64,000 nucleotides of DNA, from assembly GCA_009809945.1 (NCBI GenBank), contig WTPW01000324.1, forward strand, positions 224,289 to 288,288, in the 5' to 3' direction. The translations under genes and the position numbers were made by a program. Under the pieces are notes generated by a model. That model saw only the letters and a program-made list of their open reading frames with translations, was not told the DNA's origin and searched no databases. This stretch comes from Gigaspora margarita (taxonomy: Eukaryota > Glomeromycota > Glomeromycetes > Diversisporales > Gigasporaceae). This document shows positions 11,840-23,010 of this stretch, piece after piece. The first letter of the stretch is position 1; every line of letters begins with the position of its first letter.

Positions 11840-12250
11840 CTTGTATTTTATGTTTAACAAAGTTCTATTCAGAAATATTTGGACCCTCTAAAATTGGCCA
11901 CCTTAGTCACATAATATCAATTCTAGAGAACATGCAACATATATCCCTAATGTCAAATGATTTGTTAGATTTATATAATGGTAAATTATCAAGATAATCA
12001 GCTTGATTTAATAAAAAGAGACATTTGTTTTGATATGACATTAAGCATAAATAAAATAATTAATATTAAGTATCTTGTTGTAAATTAGACCTTTTGCCAA
12101 AATTTGAACTACTAGAGTCAGTTGATAATTTTATAGTTTTGACAAATTACATATCTACTAAATTATGGCTCAGTTGTTGTATTAACTTATTATTTAGCAA
12201 TATAAAATATATAACTGAATATTTTCATAAATAATATTATATAATAATTA
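11840..12250. other. AT-rich intergenic, nothing recognised
   Basis: No coding frame or paired repeat end was found. Confidence 0.4.
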
Positions 12251-12268
12251 AAGCATTATAATAAATAA

Positions 12269-13270
12269 GGGTATAGATCCTGTAGCCTAGTGGTCTAGGC
12301 GCCTATACCCTATACTAGAGGTTCATGGTTCAAGTCTTAGTAGATAAAATTCTACGAATATTTGTCCCATACTTAGTAGAAGTCCATATGAATACTTGAT
12401 TGATAGAAGGTTCTGGCAAATGGTTTTTATATGAAAAAAAAGTTGGCATCATGTTTATGGTAAGAGAAGCAGAGAATATACAGAAAGTTGTGGAACAGGT
12501 CTACGTTTCAAGAAACACCTCTAGCACATGTAAAAGAACTGAAAATAGGAAATAAATATGCAAAGTGAAGTTAGTGGCTGCACTTGGAAACATATAAAAA
12601 AGCAAATACAGGATGCACTGGGCTGGTAGTAGAAATACGACAAAGGTATGTGAAGCCATGATGGGTACACCAACAGAAACCATTAATTACTTCAGATGAA
12701 AACTGGTAGTAGTCTGGTGCTACAAACCCTAGTTGGGAGTAATCTCAGTTATACAACATAACCTATACCTAACCAACACATGGGAGTCTTCTTATATGGC
12801 AAAGTCATTGTATGCTGAAAAAAGTTTGAAAAGACGTTAATAGAAGGGATGACGATTATAGTAAAGAAACAGGAGGTGAAGTGCCTAATAAGGTAGTGCC
12901 AGGTGAGGACATGGACTATACAGTATAGGGATGTGGTCCTTCTTACAAACTTTGAGACCTCTAGTTACCAAATAAGAAGTATAAAAATTTATGAATGTAG
13001 CAGATGATCTTTGAACACCTATTTGGAAGTTAATAGAACCAGTATAAGAGATGCAGGGAATACTAATTTAGGGAATAAAAGTAGGTTCAGAAGCATAAAT
13101 CCTGTTGTGATACATACAGGAGTTAACAACTAGGTAGAGTTTAACTCGAGAATAAAATGGTCCTAAGTTTGACAATTAGATATTAAGAGTTTGTACTATA
13201 ATTATGTATGTAATAATTGTATAAATAATAATAAAAAAATTGTGAACAAAAAGTTCACTCTAAAAAAAAA
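12269..13270 (+). mobile_element. long tRNA-headed retroposon (SINE-like), copy A
   Basis: A 1-kb segment flanked by a 16-bp TSD with one mismatch: GCATTATAATAAATAA (12253-12268) and GCATTATAATGAATAA (13271-13286). The 5' end carries RNA polymerase III boxes: TAGCCTAGTGGTC (A box) and GGTTCAAGTC (B box) about 45 bp later. The 3' end is A-rich (TAAAAAAAAA). The body has no long ORF. Head, tail and TSD identify LINE-mobilised insertion, unusually long for a SINE. Confidence 0.85.
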
Positions 13271-13286
13271 GCATTATAATGAATAA

Positions 13287-13867
13287 TTAATAATTTAATA
13301 ATATTATACAGTAATGATAATATAAATATCACAATCACCCTACTGCCAAGACTAGTAATAAACTTAATTTGTTAAGACATTCACAAACTTTAATAGGTAA
13401 ACTGCATAGGAAGTCAGTCAATAGACTTGCTAGTTTTGATAGTTTTGACTAAATCATTTGTATAAAAACTTTATTTAATGAAATTTTATTTTGTTTGCGT
13501 GAATATTCATAAACACTAATTTTATCCAATATGATTTACTGGTGATGTTATTCTTATCTTGAGAATAATCTAATTCATCTCTATTTGATAAATCCAATAT
13601 CAATAAAAATAATGACAATAAAAGATTCAAGCAATCAAAATAACATTTTTGACTTCGTGACTCAGACTTATTTTGTAGCAAGATAAAAAAATATAATTGA
13701 TATGTGATTATATATACTGGAAGAATTCTTTCAACTTATGCAAGTGATTATAAATATATGATATATTGGTTATTAATAAAAAAAATAACCACTAATTACA
13801 TTTTAATTTTATATTGTATAATTTATTTAATTATAAGTATAAATAAGTTATGATCAAGTTTTTGAGA
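13287..13867. other. AT-rich intergenic
   Basis: The 68-codon minus ORF at 13475-13681 has no recognisable features. Nothing else was seen. Confidence 0.4.
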
Positions 13868-15461
13868 ATGAAAAATCAAAACTACAGCAAGCAAAAACTA
13901 TGACTCATACAAACATCAACATCCTCATTCCAGTGTTTTGACTCTGAAAGAGAAGCTTGACAAGTTTCTTATTGAACACATTAAATATTTACAAAGAGAA
14001 AAAAATGGGTTGAATGGTTCTTCAAAGAAAATAGAATAAATGGTAAAAATTTAGAAACAAATTTGGAAGAACTAGAAAAATCATTGAAGAAAGAAATGAA
14101 TTAAAGAAGAGTATAGACAAATATAAAATTATACAACAAATCATAATTAAATTAATAATATATCTTAATAGAAAAAAGAATGAATATAAAGAATAAGTTG
14201 AACTTTTCCAACAACAAATTACTAGACTAAGCAATCAAAACCAACAATACTAACAAGAATTTACTAGATTTAGTAATCAAAACCAAAAATTTGAAATTAT
14301 GAGAAACTAGAACAAAATTACAATTGCTGATCAAAATATATAAATAAGATATTTACAAGTCAAGTAGTAAGATTTAGTCCATTAGAAGGAGGTAATATAT
14401 TCTTTATCAATTTGATAATATTAATTAATTACTAATGCTAATTATTAAAAAATTCAAGACCGATTGGACAAGAATGATTGCTAAAATGCTAACAAGAAAT
14501 CAATAGACTTCGCTATAAAACCCAACTTTTAAGTCAAGTCATGGTGGAAAGAATAGTAAAAGAAGCCCAACAAGAAATTAGTGAACTTTGTAATGACAAT
14601 GAATGTCTTAATTAGAACAACCAATATTTTAATCATGATCTTGAAATTGTGAGAATGCTTGGTGACAATAGTATTGCTAGTCAAAATATACAAATAAGAA
14701 ATTTACAGAAACAAGTAGAACAATTTAGTGTGGAACTAAGAGAAAGAGTTAAAATATTCTTTACCAATTTGAAAATATTCTTAATTACTTATACTTTTTA
14801 TTAGAAATAAGTACAATACTAATACTTCTAAGACAAAAAGCTTTCCTTCATGAAGATGCACTATTCTCAAAAGAGAAGATATAGATATTAAATTAACAGA
14901 ATATTTGTTTTAATCTTATGTTTGGTATTTAATAAAATAATGAAGTTATTGTATATTTCTTAGAATTTTCAGATATTTAAGAATATCATTATAAAAGACA
15001 ATTTATAAATACTAGTAGTAATAACAAACAGCCTCACCAAGACACAGTCTTTATTAATATTACACTAGCTTATTAAAATACAAACAAAGTTGAAGTTGAT
15101 TACATTTGATTTTTTGAAAGTATAATATCAAAATTCGATAAGCAACAACAATCAGAATTTACATTATTTCAGCAAAGGATAGCTATTTGAGTGGTGCTAT
15201 AGGAAGAGCCAAATCATCTGAATACAATTTATTATTGACAAGTATACATAATATGTATAAGGACATTTTCAAGATAATTTTGTTAGTGAAAAGTTTTATA
15301 GTATAGAAGAAAAAATAGATAAGATGATTGAGATTTATGAACATTAGGAGAAGTTTATACATAAAATTAAAAATAATCTAATCAAAATTGAAAATAAGCA
15401 AATTAAGATAGAAAAATCAAATTAGGATAGATCGTAAACTAGAAAAAATCATCTTTTATAA
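13868..15461 (+). pseudogene. coiled-coil protein gene, decayed, with a duplicated exon-intron unit
   Basis: Glu/Gln/Lys-rich heptad-like sequence runs along the plus strand in shifting frames: HSSVLTLKEKLDKFLIEHIK, VELFQQQITRLSNQNQQY, QEISELCNDNECLN, NIQIRNLQKQVEQFSVELRE, and a C-terminal part KFYSIEEKIDKMIEIYEH ending at TAA 15459-15461. Nearly every in-frame stop in the C-terminal part falls where Gln fits (TAG or TAA for CAG or CAA). Two similar intron-like segments (about 14390-14455 and 14755-14815, both with ATTCTTTA(T/C)CAATTTGA) follow similar coiled-coil exons, so an exon plus intron was duplicated. No domain beyond coiled coil is recognised. Too damaged to make one protein. Confidence 0.5.
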
Positions 15462-15590
15462 TTATATATTATTGTTAATTGTAATTCTGTATTAGTTAAA
15501 TAAAGTTATTATTATTTGCATTTTTAGTATTAAGATATTTTTTTTATAAATTCCTGACAAACTTACTTTTCTTCACACATATTTAAATGT

Positions 15591-16110
15591 TTAATTGATA
15601 ATCTGCCAGTCAACTGGAGAGTGATCATAGTATAATGTAATACAAATCACATAAAAATTACTATAGGTGAAATGTGGCATCTTCCATCTAAAATTTTTTT
15701 CTTACTAAGTTAATGATACATGTCTGTTAATTAAAAGTTGTAGAGCTCATCAAGACGCATCTAATAGTAGTTAGATCATCCAAATCAGTCTAGTGGATGG
15801 CAATATATCATCAAAAAATGATTGGCTAACTATATAAAAATCTCTATATAAGCAATATAGTTTACATAGAAATTTTATATAGTTAGCCAATTATTTTTTG
15901 ATGATATCGCCATCTACTAGGCCAATTTGGATGATCTAACCACCATTAGATGCAACTTGATGAGCTCTACAACTTTTTGTTAGTGGACATGTATAATTAA
16001 CTTAGTAAGAAATTTTTTAGATAGAAGCATGTCACATTTCGCCTATAGTAATAATTTGCATCACATTAAACTATGATCACTCTCAAGTTAACTGGCAGAT
16101 TATCAATTAA
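15591..16110. mobile_element. 520-bp fold-back element ending in TTAA
   Basis: Two about 250-bp arms form an almost complete palindrome. The left arm starts TTAATTGATAATCTGCCAGT and the right arm ends ACTGGCAGATTATCAATTAA; the turn lies near 15840-15860. Single arms occur at 1010-1188 and 53090-53280. TTAA at both ends could be a piggyBac-type target or part of the inverted repeat. Confidence 0.85.
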
Positions 16111-16555
16111 TTTTATTAGAAACAAAGTGTGTAATTTATAAAAAATTTAGCAGGGTGCCAAAATTTTTGGATCAAAATTTTAGAAAATTTTATGTATGAT
16201 TTTAGTGGTTTAATTGGTTACAGATCACATGCCTATTAATTTCTATTAATCTAATTGGTTGTGTTCATATGATTCAAAATTTCAAGAATTTTGAAATAGA
16301 GCAATAATTCAAAATCACATGAAATGGTCCAAATTATAAAATTTAATTTTTTAATGCTAGCTAAATCCAAAAATTCTCAAAATTTTTTGCATACTTTAGC
16401 TTTTGACCTAAAATTAAAAATTTATTTCTTTTTCATTTCTAATACTAGAAAAGATACAAAGAGATAGATTTGAGTTATTAATATAAAAAATGAATCACAT
16501 AATTTAGAACTAGTTAGCTTTATTTAAAGAAACAAATCAATTTTGTCTAGTGATT
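16111..16555. other. AT-rich intergenic
   Basis: Contains loosely palindromic AAAATTTT-type sequence. No gene was seen. Confidence 0.35.
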
Positions 16556-16559
16556 GTAC

Positions 16560-17035
16560 TTGGCCAAAAAAATGTTACTCAGTTAACCAGCAAGTAAACC
16601 ATGGGTTACTTGAGTAATCAATGGATATACCCAGATATAAAATCTTACTCATTTTACCTGAATAAGCTGCCATGTGATTGGTTACATGAATTATTGTAGC
16701 CAATCAAATTTTACATTTGTTCTATTATATAATCTGTTCAGTGATATATAACAAGTATTTTAAGTTATGGTATATAAAAGCCTTGTGTTTGATAACACCT
16801 ATTAGTTACAATTCATTATTAATATTTGATTACCTGGGCATTATTTAGATTTGCCTACTTGAGTATTACCAAGGTATATTTACTTGGGTATTACCCAGGT
16901 ATATCTACTTGGGTTTACTTGGGTGAATCTATCTGGGTATTACTCGAGTGAATCTACTTGGGTAACTCTAGTCATTACCCAGTTAACCAGTTAACTACAG
17001 GTAACTCAGGTAATACCTGACTTGGGTATAATCTC
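16560..17035. repeat. word-repeat element: TACTTGGGTA / TTACCCAGGTA
   Basis: Words such as GGGTATTACCCAGGTATAT, CTACTTGGGTAA and CAGTTAACCAGTTAACTA recur on both strands at 16565-16680 and 16830-17035, around a non-repetitive middle. The structure resembles the TTTGAT elements, but terminal repeats and a TSD are not clear. Confidence 0.6.
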
Positions 17036-17094
17036 TAATTTTGTCATAGTATGTATTTATGTATAATATATAAATACTATTATTCTTACAATAG

Positions 17095-17689
17095 TTTTTA
17101 GCATCTTTGTGTTGAACCATTATCACCTGCAATAAATATGATGTGACTATTATTAGGTAACTCTGGAAAGCAGAAACACAGGAAAATATTACCTTGTAAG
17201 CTCAGAGCAATATAATCAGTACTATGTAACTCTAGTAAACACAATTTTGGTAGAATTAATTTGTAACTCCAGTAGTAATTTTGGATCTTTATTATTTTTA
17301 GAAGTAAGGCATGCAATCATAAATTTTTATTTCTTTGTCTAGTTTCATTATGAATCCTATAAATGAAATATTTCTAATCTTATCTAAATTTCTTATAAGT
17401 GTACCAAATAGATATTGATATGTTTTGTTATTTTTATTAATATTAGAATAAACAAAAGAACCATAATTCTGTAAGAATTGGATGATTTTGTAGATTGTAG
17501 ATTGTCATAGATCTTCCAAGAATCAAGATTTAAATAAGTATCATATTCTTTTCTAATAAAGAAACTTTCAAAAAGTTCTTTGGATTTGCTTTGCATATTT
17601 ACTTTTATTTTATTTATGAATTCTGGAATTTTTTTTGAGTTTTTTAGAGGTTTTAGAATGTAGTTTATATATTTGTTTATTTGCTGCAT
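17095..17689 (-). pseudogene. unidentified coding remnant, two frames
   Basis: A minus-strand ORF starts MQQINKYINYILKPLKNSKK and runs to SWKIYDNLQ. After a single-base shift a second frame continues IIQFLQNYGSFVYSNINK and NKTYQYLFGTLIRNLDKIRN. The joined composition is protein-like and better than the surrounding noise. A further minus ORF (17316-17098) has FPELPNNSHIIFIAGDNGS. No family is recognised; a damaged lineage-specific gene is the likeliest reading. Confidence 0.3.
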
Positions 17690-18310
17690 AGAATATTATA
17701 GTTTGCAAAGAAATATCATTAAAAAAATGATGCTTATTAAATTGTTTTTTTTTGTAGATATTGGTAGCATAATAAAAGATTTATTATTGTTACGCATAAT
17801 ATTTGATTAATAATATTAATTATTAAAAGAAAAATTTATTTTATATATTTAAATATTTTTATATTTAAATATTTATGTTTAGTAATTCTAAACTTTCAAA
17901 TAAGTTATTCAGACAAAAGAATTCAATTTTAATTTAAAGAACTTATTTTTAATAATTTATATCAAAAATATTATATAGAAACATGATAGAATTTAAGACT
18001 TATTTACTTTTTTTTCATATAATTATATGTAAAATTTATTCACAAAAATTGAAAATCAATTAATATTCAAGTTGCAACTTGGTCAAAGACTTATTTTTTT
18101 GTATTATTGGGCTATTTAAAAACACATAATAAATAATATAGTCTTTGTTTATTAAGTTCTTTTTGTTTTATATAATAAGAATGGCAATAAATTTAATGTT
18201 AGAATATATTTTAAAATTAATATAAATAAGATTCTTTTTTTTTTATTTTAAAATTAATATAAATAAGATTCTTTTTTTTTTATCATAGAGTTTTATTCTA
18301 AAGAAATAAT
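17690..18310. other. AT-rich intergenic with a short tandem duplication
   Basis: About 37 bp (ATTTTAAAATTAATATAAAT plus a T run) is directly repeated at about 18208-18283. No gene. Confidence 0.4.
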
Positions 18311-18312
18311 TA

Positions 18313-18625
18313 CCATATATTCCCAAAAATAAGCTACTCCGAACATAAGCTATCCCCTGATTTTTTCAAAAATTTCAAAAAACATGTTAGCAGTTGCTAC
18401 ATATAAAAGTCCAAATTTTACTAAGTAAATCTCAAAAGTGCCACTAAGTAAACTTGTTCAGGACACAAAAATACATTTACTGTAAACATTTTACGTCATT
18501 TGGACAACTTTTATTAGTACGTTTTTCAATTTTTCAAAAAATTCAACAATTTGAAAATAAGCTACCCCATGTTTTTTCGTGTAATTTTTGGCCCAAAAAA
18601 GTAGCTTATTTTTGGAAATATATAG
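18313..18625. mobile_element. TA-target MITE, AAATAAGCTACCCC family, short copy
   Basis: A 313-bp element. CCATATATTCCCAAAAATAA at the left pairs with TTATTTTTGGAAATATATAG at the right, with TA on both sides (18311-18312, 18626-18627). AATAAGCTA(C/T)(C/T)CC words recur inside. The 74-codon ORF spanning its 3' half is not a gene. Confidence 0.82.
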
Positions 18626-18777
18626 TATTTAAATACTTGTTTGCAACTTTTTTTCTTGATAACTATATATGCAGTTAAGTTTACAGATCACATTTCTTGC
18701 TCAATAAAATCTAAGCACAAAATATATAGATCAAAATCAAATCTATAAATAAAACATTCTCAACAAGATTATAAAAA

Positions 18778-19075
18778 AATGAAGCCTTATAATTTACAAG
18801 ACATATTTGAAGAAGAAATAAAAGTTGGCTAATGTTTTCATAGCCTTTATGAAGAATATTACTAGATTGTCAAGACTTTAAAAATAAATTCTAAAAAGAA
18901 TTATACAAAACTTTAGTTAATGATAAATCTAAACACAAGAAAATAATTTTTGAAAGTATACCAAAAGATACTGAAAAAATTAAATATGATTTTTTAAATA
19001 GATACTAGGGTGATAATAAAAATATTATGTTAAAAGAATTTATTTTTTAACTGAAAAAGAGATGGTTTATTACTA
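18778..19075 (+). pseudogene. unidentified ORF remnant with Gln-to-stop changes
   Basis: ATG at 18780 opens MKPYNLQDIFEEEIKVG, then a stop, then CFHSLYEEYY, a stop, and IVKTLKINSKKNYTKL. A later frame reads KHKKIIFESIPKDTEKIKYD. The composition is protein-like and several stops are TAA/TAG. It ends at the dispersed repeat starting near 19085. Family unknown. Confidence 0.3.
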
Positions 19076-19084
19076 GGAAAACGT

Positions 19085-19290
19085 AAACGTTAAAGTCCGG
19101 TGCATAAATCAGGACTATATAATTTTTTTACGGGATCATCCGCAATATCGGGCTAATCTGTGTTGATCTGTTTATTTGTTTTGAAATGCTGATTGGCTCA
19201 ATATCACATGAGCGGAACCTGACACACACAAATTTTGGTCTATTGCTCCCCCAGTAAGTCCTCCGCTACGCTCCGGACAATAAATTGATA
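19085..19290. repeat. dispersed repeat containing CCTCCGCTACGCTCCGGAC
   Basis: ATGCTGATTGGCTCAATATC through GAACCTGACACACACAAATT and AGTAAGTCCTCCGCTACGCT is shared with 54225-54355 in the same orientation. Its locally higher GC suggests the end of a larger, unseen element. Confidence 0.7.
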
Positions 19291-19544
19291 AAAATAATAA
19301 AAAACATAAAGGAGGTTGTTTTGGTGGTAATCAAACATGCCATCATAGAATTTTTTTGATTACAAAACTGAAGGATATGTTCTTAATTATTAATATAATA
19401 ACTTCATAGAACAGAGAAAATGATCTCTTTCTTTATTATAAACATTTTTTGAACTTTACTATAAAAGGAATATTTCACAAATATAATAAAAGTATAAAAA
19501 TGCATGATACTAAATTCTACAGAAAATATCTAAAGTAAACTAAA

Positions 19545-19720
19545 ATGTCTTCAACACAAAATAATCAAAAAAATGCAAATTTTATAACCTAAATTTAGAT
19601 ACTGCACTATCAATATGCTAGAGATATTTATTCTAATAATGTTTCAAAAATTGTTATGAGACAATTTCATATTAATTAAGTTAATTGATATGAAATTATT
19701 AATTGAAGAAGATAAATAAA
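19545..19720 (+). pseudogene. relic related to the Cys-rich gene at 38245-38749
   Basis: The leader CAGAAAATATCTAAAGTAAA and ATGTCTTCAACACAAAAT closely match the leader and start of the minus-strand gene at 38749 (MSPTQN...). The frame stops after about 15 codons and no Cys motifs survive. Confidence 0.4.
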
Positions 19721-19877
19721 AGAATAAAATTATTTTAATTTAGCTCCAACATCAAATGCACCTAGATGCTCTATACTATTTAATCATAAATAAGAACTTT
19801 AAATACAAAAATATTTATCGAAAACAATCCTTTTAAATCTGTATAAGAATTTTTTAAAGTTATAACAATGTGGCTAA

Positions 19878-20192
19878 TAGGGTTCTACAATTTGATTTAA
19901 TCTTCAAATATTTGAATCAAATATTTGATCAAATTCAAATTCAAATTTGACTATATTTGATTTGATCAAATCCAAATCTGGCCAAATTTGATTTGATTTG
20001 ACAAATATTTGATTTGATTTGAAACTACTATTAAAAATTCAAATTCAAATCAAATTCAAATTCAAATATTTGAATCAAATCAAATTCAAATCCAAATATT
20101 TGAATTAAATCAAATTCAAATTAGGGTCAATTTGATTTGATCAAATTCAAATTGACCCAATATTTGATTTGATTTGAATATGATGAACCCTA
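19878..20192. mobile_element. hAT-type MITE, TTTGATTTGAA word-repeat family, copy 2
   Basis: A 315-bp element with the same TAGGGTTC/GAACCCTA ends as 1838-2098. A perfect 8-bp TSD GTGGCTAA lies at 19870-19877 and 20193-20200. The interior is again TTTGATTTGAA words in both orientations. Confidence 0.9.
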
Positions 20193-20200
20193 GTGGCTAA

Positions 20201-21590
20201 CGCTAATGATCACCAAATTTGGCCTATTTAAGATAGCTTTTAAAGTTTAGTAAATATCATATGTATGCAAAAGTTACTACTAAAAAATGCCCAAGAATAT
20301 TCTTTTTAAAATTGTTCTTTTTTGAAAATCATTATGTGAAAAGTCTATATAGCTTTTCAATTAGATATGGCACTAAATTATATAATCTTAAAAAAAAATT
20401 AAAATTTTTTTGAAACAATATTGCAAAATACCTTTTTGAAGTAAATAATAATAATAGTTTATAGGTTTGTCTTAATATTAATTTCTGTACAAGTACATAA
20501 ATTAAATTTAAATATCAAATAGGAATATATATAAATATAACAAGAATAAAATTTACTATCAAAATATGCAAAATAAATTTTAAGGTGTAATAACTATATA
20601 TTATACCCTGGTCACTATATCAAAATCGCAGGGCATAAATCAGTTATACCCTGGTTACTATGTGTATAAGCAGAAATTTTATCTCCACTTATGCCCAACT
20701 GCCCAGGATATAACTATTACATATAATACTAAAGCTGACTTTGGTAACATTTTTGACTATGATAAAATTGATATTGCTTATTTAAATGCAATAAAAATAC
20801 TAGTTATTTAATAATTTTATAATAAATTGATCTAATTATAACTACAGATGTTATGGAACATGTGAAGTGAAAGTTTTGCTATGGAAAAGAATAAATATGA
20901 ACAAAAAATTTTACTTATGCATGTTAATATAATTTTTATTAGTAATAAATTAAATAATTAATGTATTCAGTCTTTTGTACAAATAGTTAATTTTTGTATG
21001 ATTAATGAATTTTAAATAAATAATTAGTTGCTTCTTACATGTATTCAGTCTTTTGTCTAAATAGTTATTTTTTTGCTATTAATTAAATTCTTATGTGAAA
21101 CTGATATTGTATAGCACAGATTGTCAGAAGGCTTATTTCTTTGTTTTAAATATACTTTATCACTAAATATATTACAAAAAAATACAGCATAAAATAGTGA
21201 AAAACATGTTATGATTAAATATAAATTAGCCTTATACCCTTACACAAAAAAAATCCTGTTTATAAGTAATACACATGGTATAATTAAAAGAAAATGAATT
21301 AATTATAGTAATTAGAAATGTTAAGTAGTCTGATCTGACCATTTTTGATTAGGTAGTTATTAACCAAGCTATCAAAATTAATTTTGATTTTGATTGGCTA
21401 ATTCTGATGATTGACAAATTTTGGTTAAATATATTACTATTAAAATTAAAAGACATAAATTATAAATTAAAAGTCCCATCAAAAATAAGGCTCTTTATCA
21501 GAAATGAGCAAGAATTTTTAAAAATCATTAAAGTAATTATATAAAAAGGTTGTGCCTCTTTTAAATGTTTAGAGCTTAAGTGCGCATAGA
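20201..21590. other. AT-rich intergenic, small inverted repeat at 20585-20720
   Basis: TATACCCTGGTCACTAT, GTTATACCCTGGTTACTATG and CCAGGATATAACTATTA form a short partly palindromic cluster that may be another MITE. A CAGTCTTTTGT(A/C)(C/T)AAATAGTTA phrase is repeated at 20968 and 21046. No gene. Confidence 0.4.
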
Positions 21591-21597
21591 GATCAAA

Positions 21598-21781
21598 AGG
21601 ATCCCAAAATATATATAGATAGGTCAGGTAGTAGTTTGCTTATTTTTTGGAGGGGTTTTATACAGATTTTTTTTTATTTTTAGTAATTTTTTTGCTTATT
21701 TTTGAGGTTTTTTCTGCAAATTTTTTCATTTTTAGTATTTTTATAATTAACTTGACCTATCTATGTATATTTTGGGGTCCT
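21598..21781. mobile_element. hAT-like AGGACCCC MITE, short subfamily, copy 1
   Basis: A 184-bp element with ends AGGATCCCAAAATATA and TATATTTTGGGGTCCT. The GATAGGTCAGG/TTGACCTATC subterminal repeats are shared with 48931-49109. The flanks GATCAAA and GATCAGA give an imperfect TSD. Confidence 0.78.
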
Positions 21782-22405
21782 GATCAGATAATTTAAGTAA
21801 TAGTTCAATATATATATATATATAAATAGTAACAAATAAGACTCTATTATTTGATTTATAACAATATTATTGTAAAAATAATTTTCACATATATGTTAAT
21901 TAGCCTTAGAAATATTTTTGTATAGAATTCTAGATAATAAATAAATTTTCTAAATAATTAGAGCAGAGTTATTAATTACCTGATTATTTTTTATTAGAGG
22001 CCTACTCCTCTCCCTTTCTTTAATATAGATTTGGTCAGGTTCCTATATATAATTTCAATATTTTTTACCCCCCCTCTTCCCTAAAAAATCATCTGATTTT
22101 GTCACTTCTTTTATGCAACAAGTAATTTATTTAACACATGTTCTTTATCTAAATGGTTGTTTTAAAATTCTTTGTTTTGTTAATATTAAAGCAAACAAGG
22201 AATTGTCTAACAAGAACAATTTTGAAACAAAACATACTTGCACATTTCTGAGTAATTATTTCTTTAAAACAAGGACAATTTTGAACAGAGATGGTTATTT
22301 TTAAGCATGTAAAATTAATTAATATATATATTAATTTCAATCATTATAAATAGAGGCTCTGTTCAATACTGAAAAATCAAAAATTTTGAATATTTACAAA
22401 ATTAA
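21782..22405. other. AT-rich intergenic
   Basis: Carries the repeat shared with 7250-7330 (TTAGAATTCTAGATAA-like at about 21925). Overlapping 63-codon ORFs on both strands at 22113-22340 are not convincing. Confidence 0.35.
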
Positions 22406-22411
22406 TTAAAA

Positions 22412-22700
22412 ATGTTAGGTTTATCAACTGAATGTTTAATTAAAATACTTAGTTGTTCTCAAAAAGTTTATAAAAGCTTGTTTTGCCTTTGTATCAATCA
22501 ACAATTTGCAAAATCACTAACCAATACTATGGAATGAGCCTAATTTTAAAGATAGAAAGCTTATCTATATGTGTCTTTCTAAATTAAATACTAATAAAAT
22601 AGCACTATTGACTTTTGAAATTCTACTACAATTAATAAAAAACCATTAACATTTGATATATTGAAAGAATTTGTGCTTACAATTTAACTGAAATTGGCTT
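22412..22700 (+). pseudogene. F-box protein remnant
   Basis: ATG at 22412 opens MLGLSTECLIKILSCSQKVY, then KSLFCLCINQQFAKSLTNTM. After a one-base shift near 22526 the text resumes as WNEPNFKDRKLIYMCLSKLN, then ALLTFEILLQLIKNH. The L-x-x-ECL-x-x-I-L ... LF-C-x-x-(V/I)N-x-x-(W/F) ... P-x-LW-x-x-P pattern is the F-box start typical of the expanded AM-fungus F-box families, whose members run about 400-600 residues. Here a frameshift and early stops (near 22649) leave about 90 residues. In intact relatives the domain would bind Skp1 in an SCF ubiquitin ligase. Not functional as read. Confidence 0.6.
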
Positions 22701-22854
22701 GAAAATAAGATAATATTTAATTATTATACTATTAAAACTGAAATTGCAAATACTTTAATTATAATATTGAAAGAACTCTTTCTAATGATCACTTGTAACC
22801 AAAATTACCAAACCTTTTTTTCAAAAAATTAATACAAACTAAAAACAAACTATG

Positions 22855-23010
22855 AGATACTCTTGTAATATGGCACCTATTATTCAGGGATAGGGTTCAT
22901 TGACTATCTGCTAATAGTTTCAGAGTTTATCACTCACTGTGAAAGAAGCAGTACTTGTCATTTAGAGGTAGAGTTTATAGACTGCCTGCTAACAAGCTTA
23001 GAGTTTATTA
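22855..23010. repeat. tandem duplication, about 75-bp unit
   Basis: Two diverged copies share AGAGTTTAT(C/T)A(C/T)T(C/T)ACT and (A/G)GGTAGAGTTTAT/GGGATAGGGTTCATTGACT followed by CTGCTAA. Confidence 0.55.

Noticed and set aside
12269..12345. Apparent tRNA gene (A and B boxes)
   Set aside because: No cloverleaf with paired acceptor and anticodon arms could be folded. It is the head of a TSD-flanked retroposon. The same holds for the heads at 43406 and 62219.
13868..15461. Reassigned genetic code with TAA/TAG as Gln
   Set aside because: Many stops fall on expected Gln positions, but the kinase frame uses CAA/CAG and ends normally. Other stops fall on Trp and Arg, and frameshifts are also present. 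Pseudogene decay explains all of it.
18454..18678. 74-codon ORF
   Set aside because: Starts inside a TA-target MITE and runs past its end.
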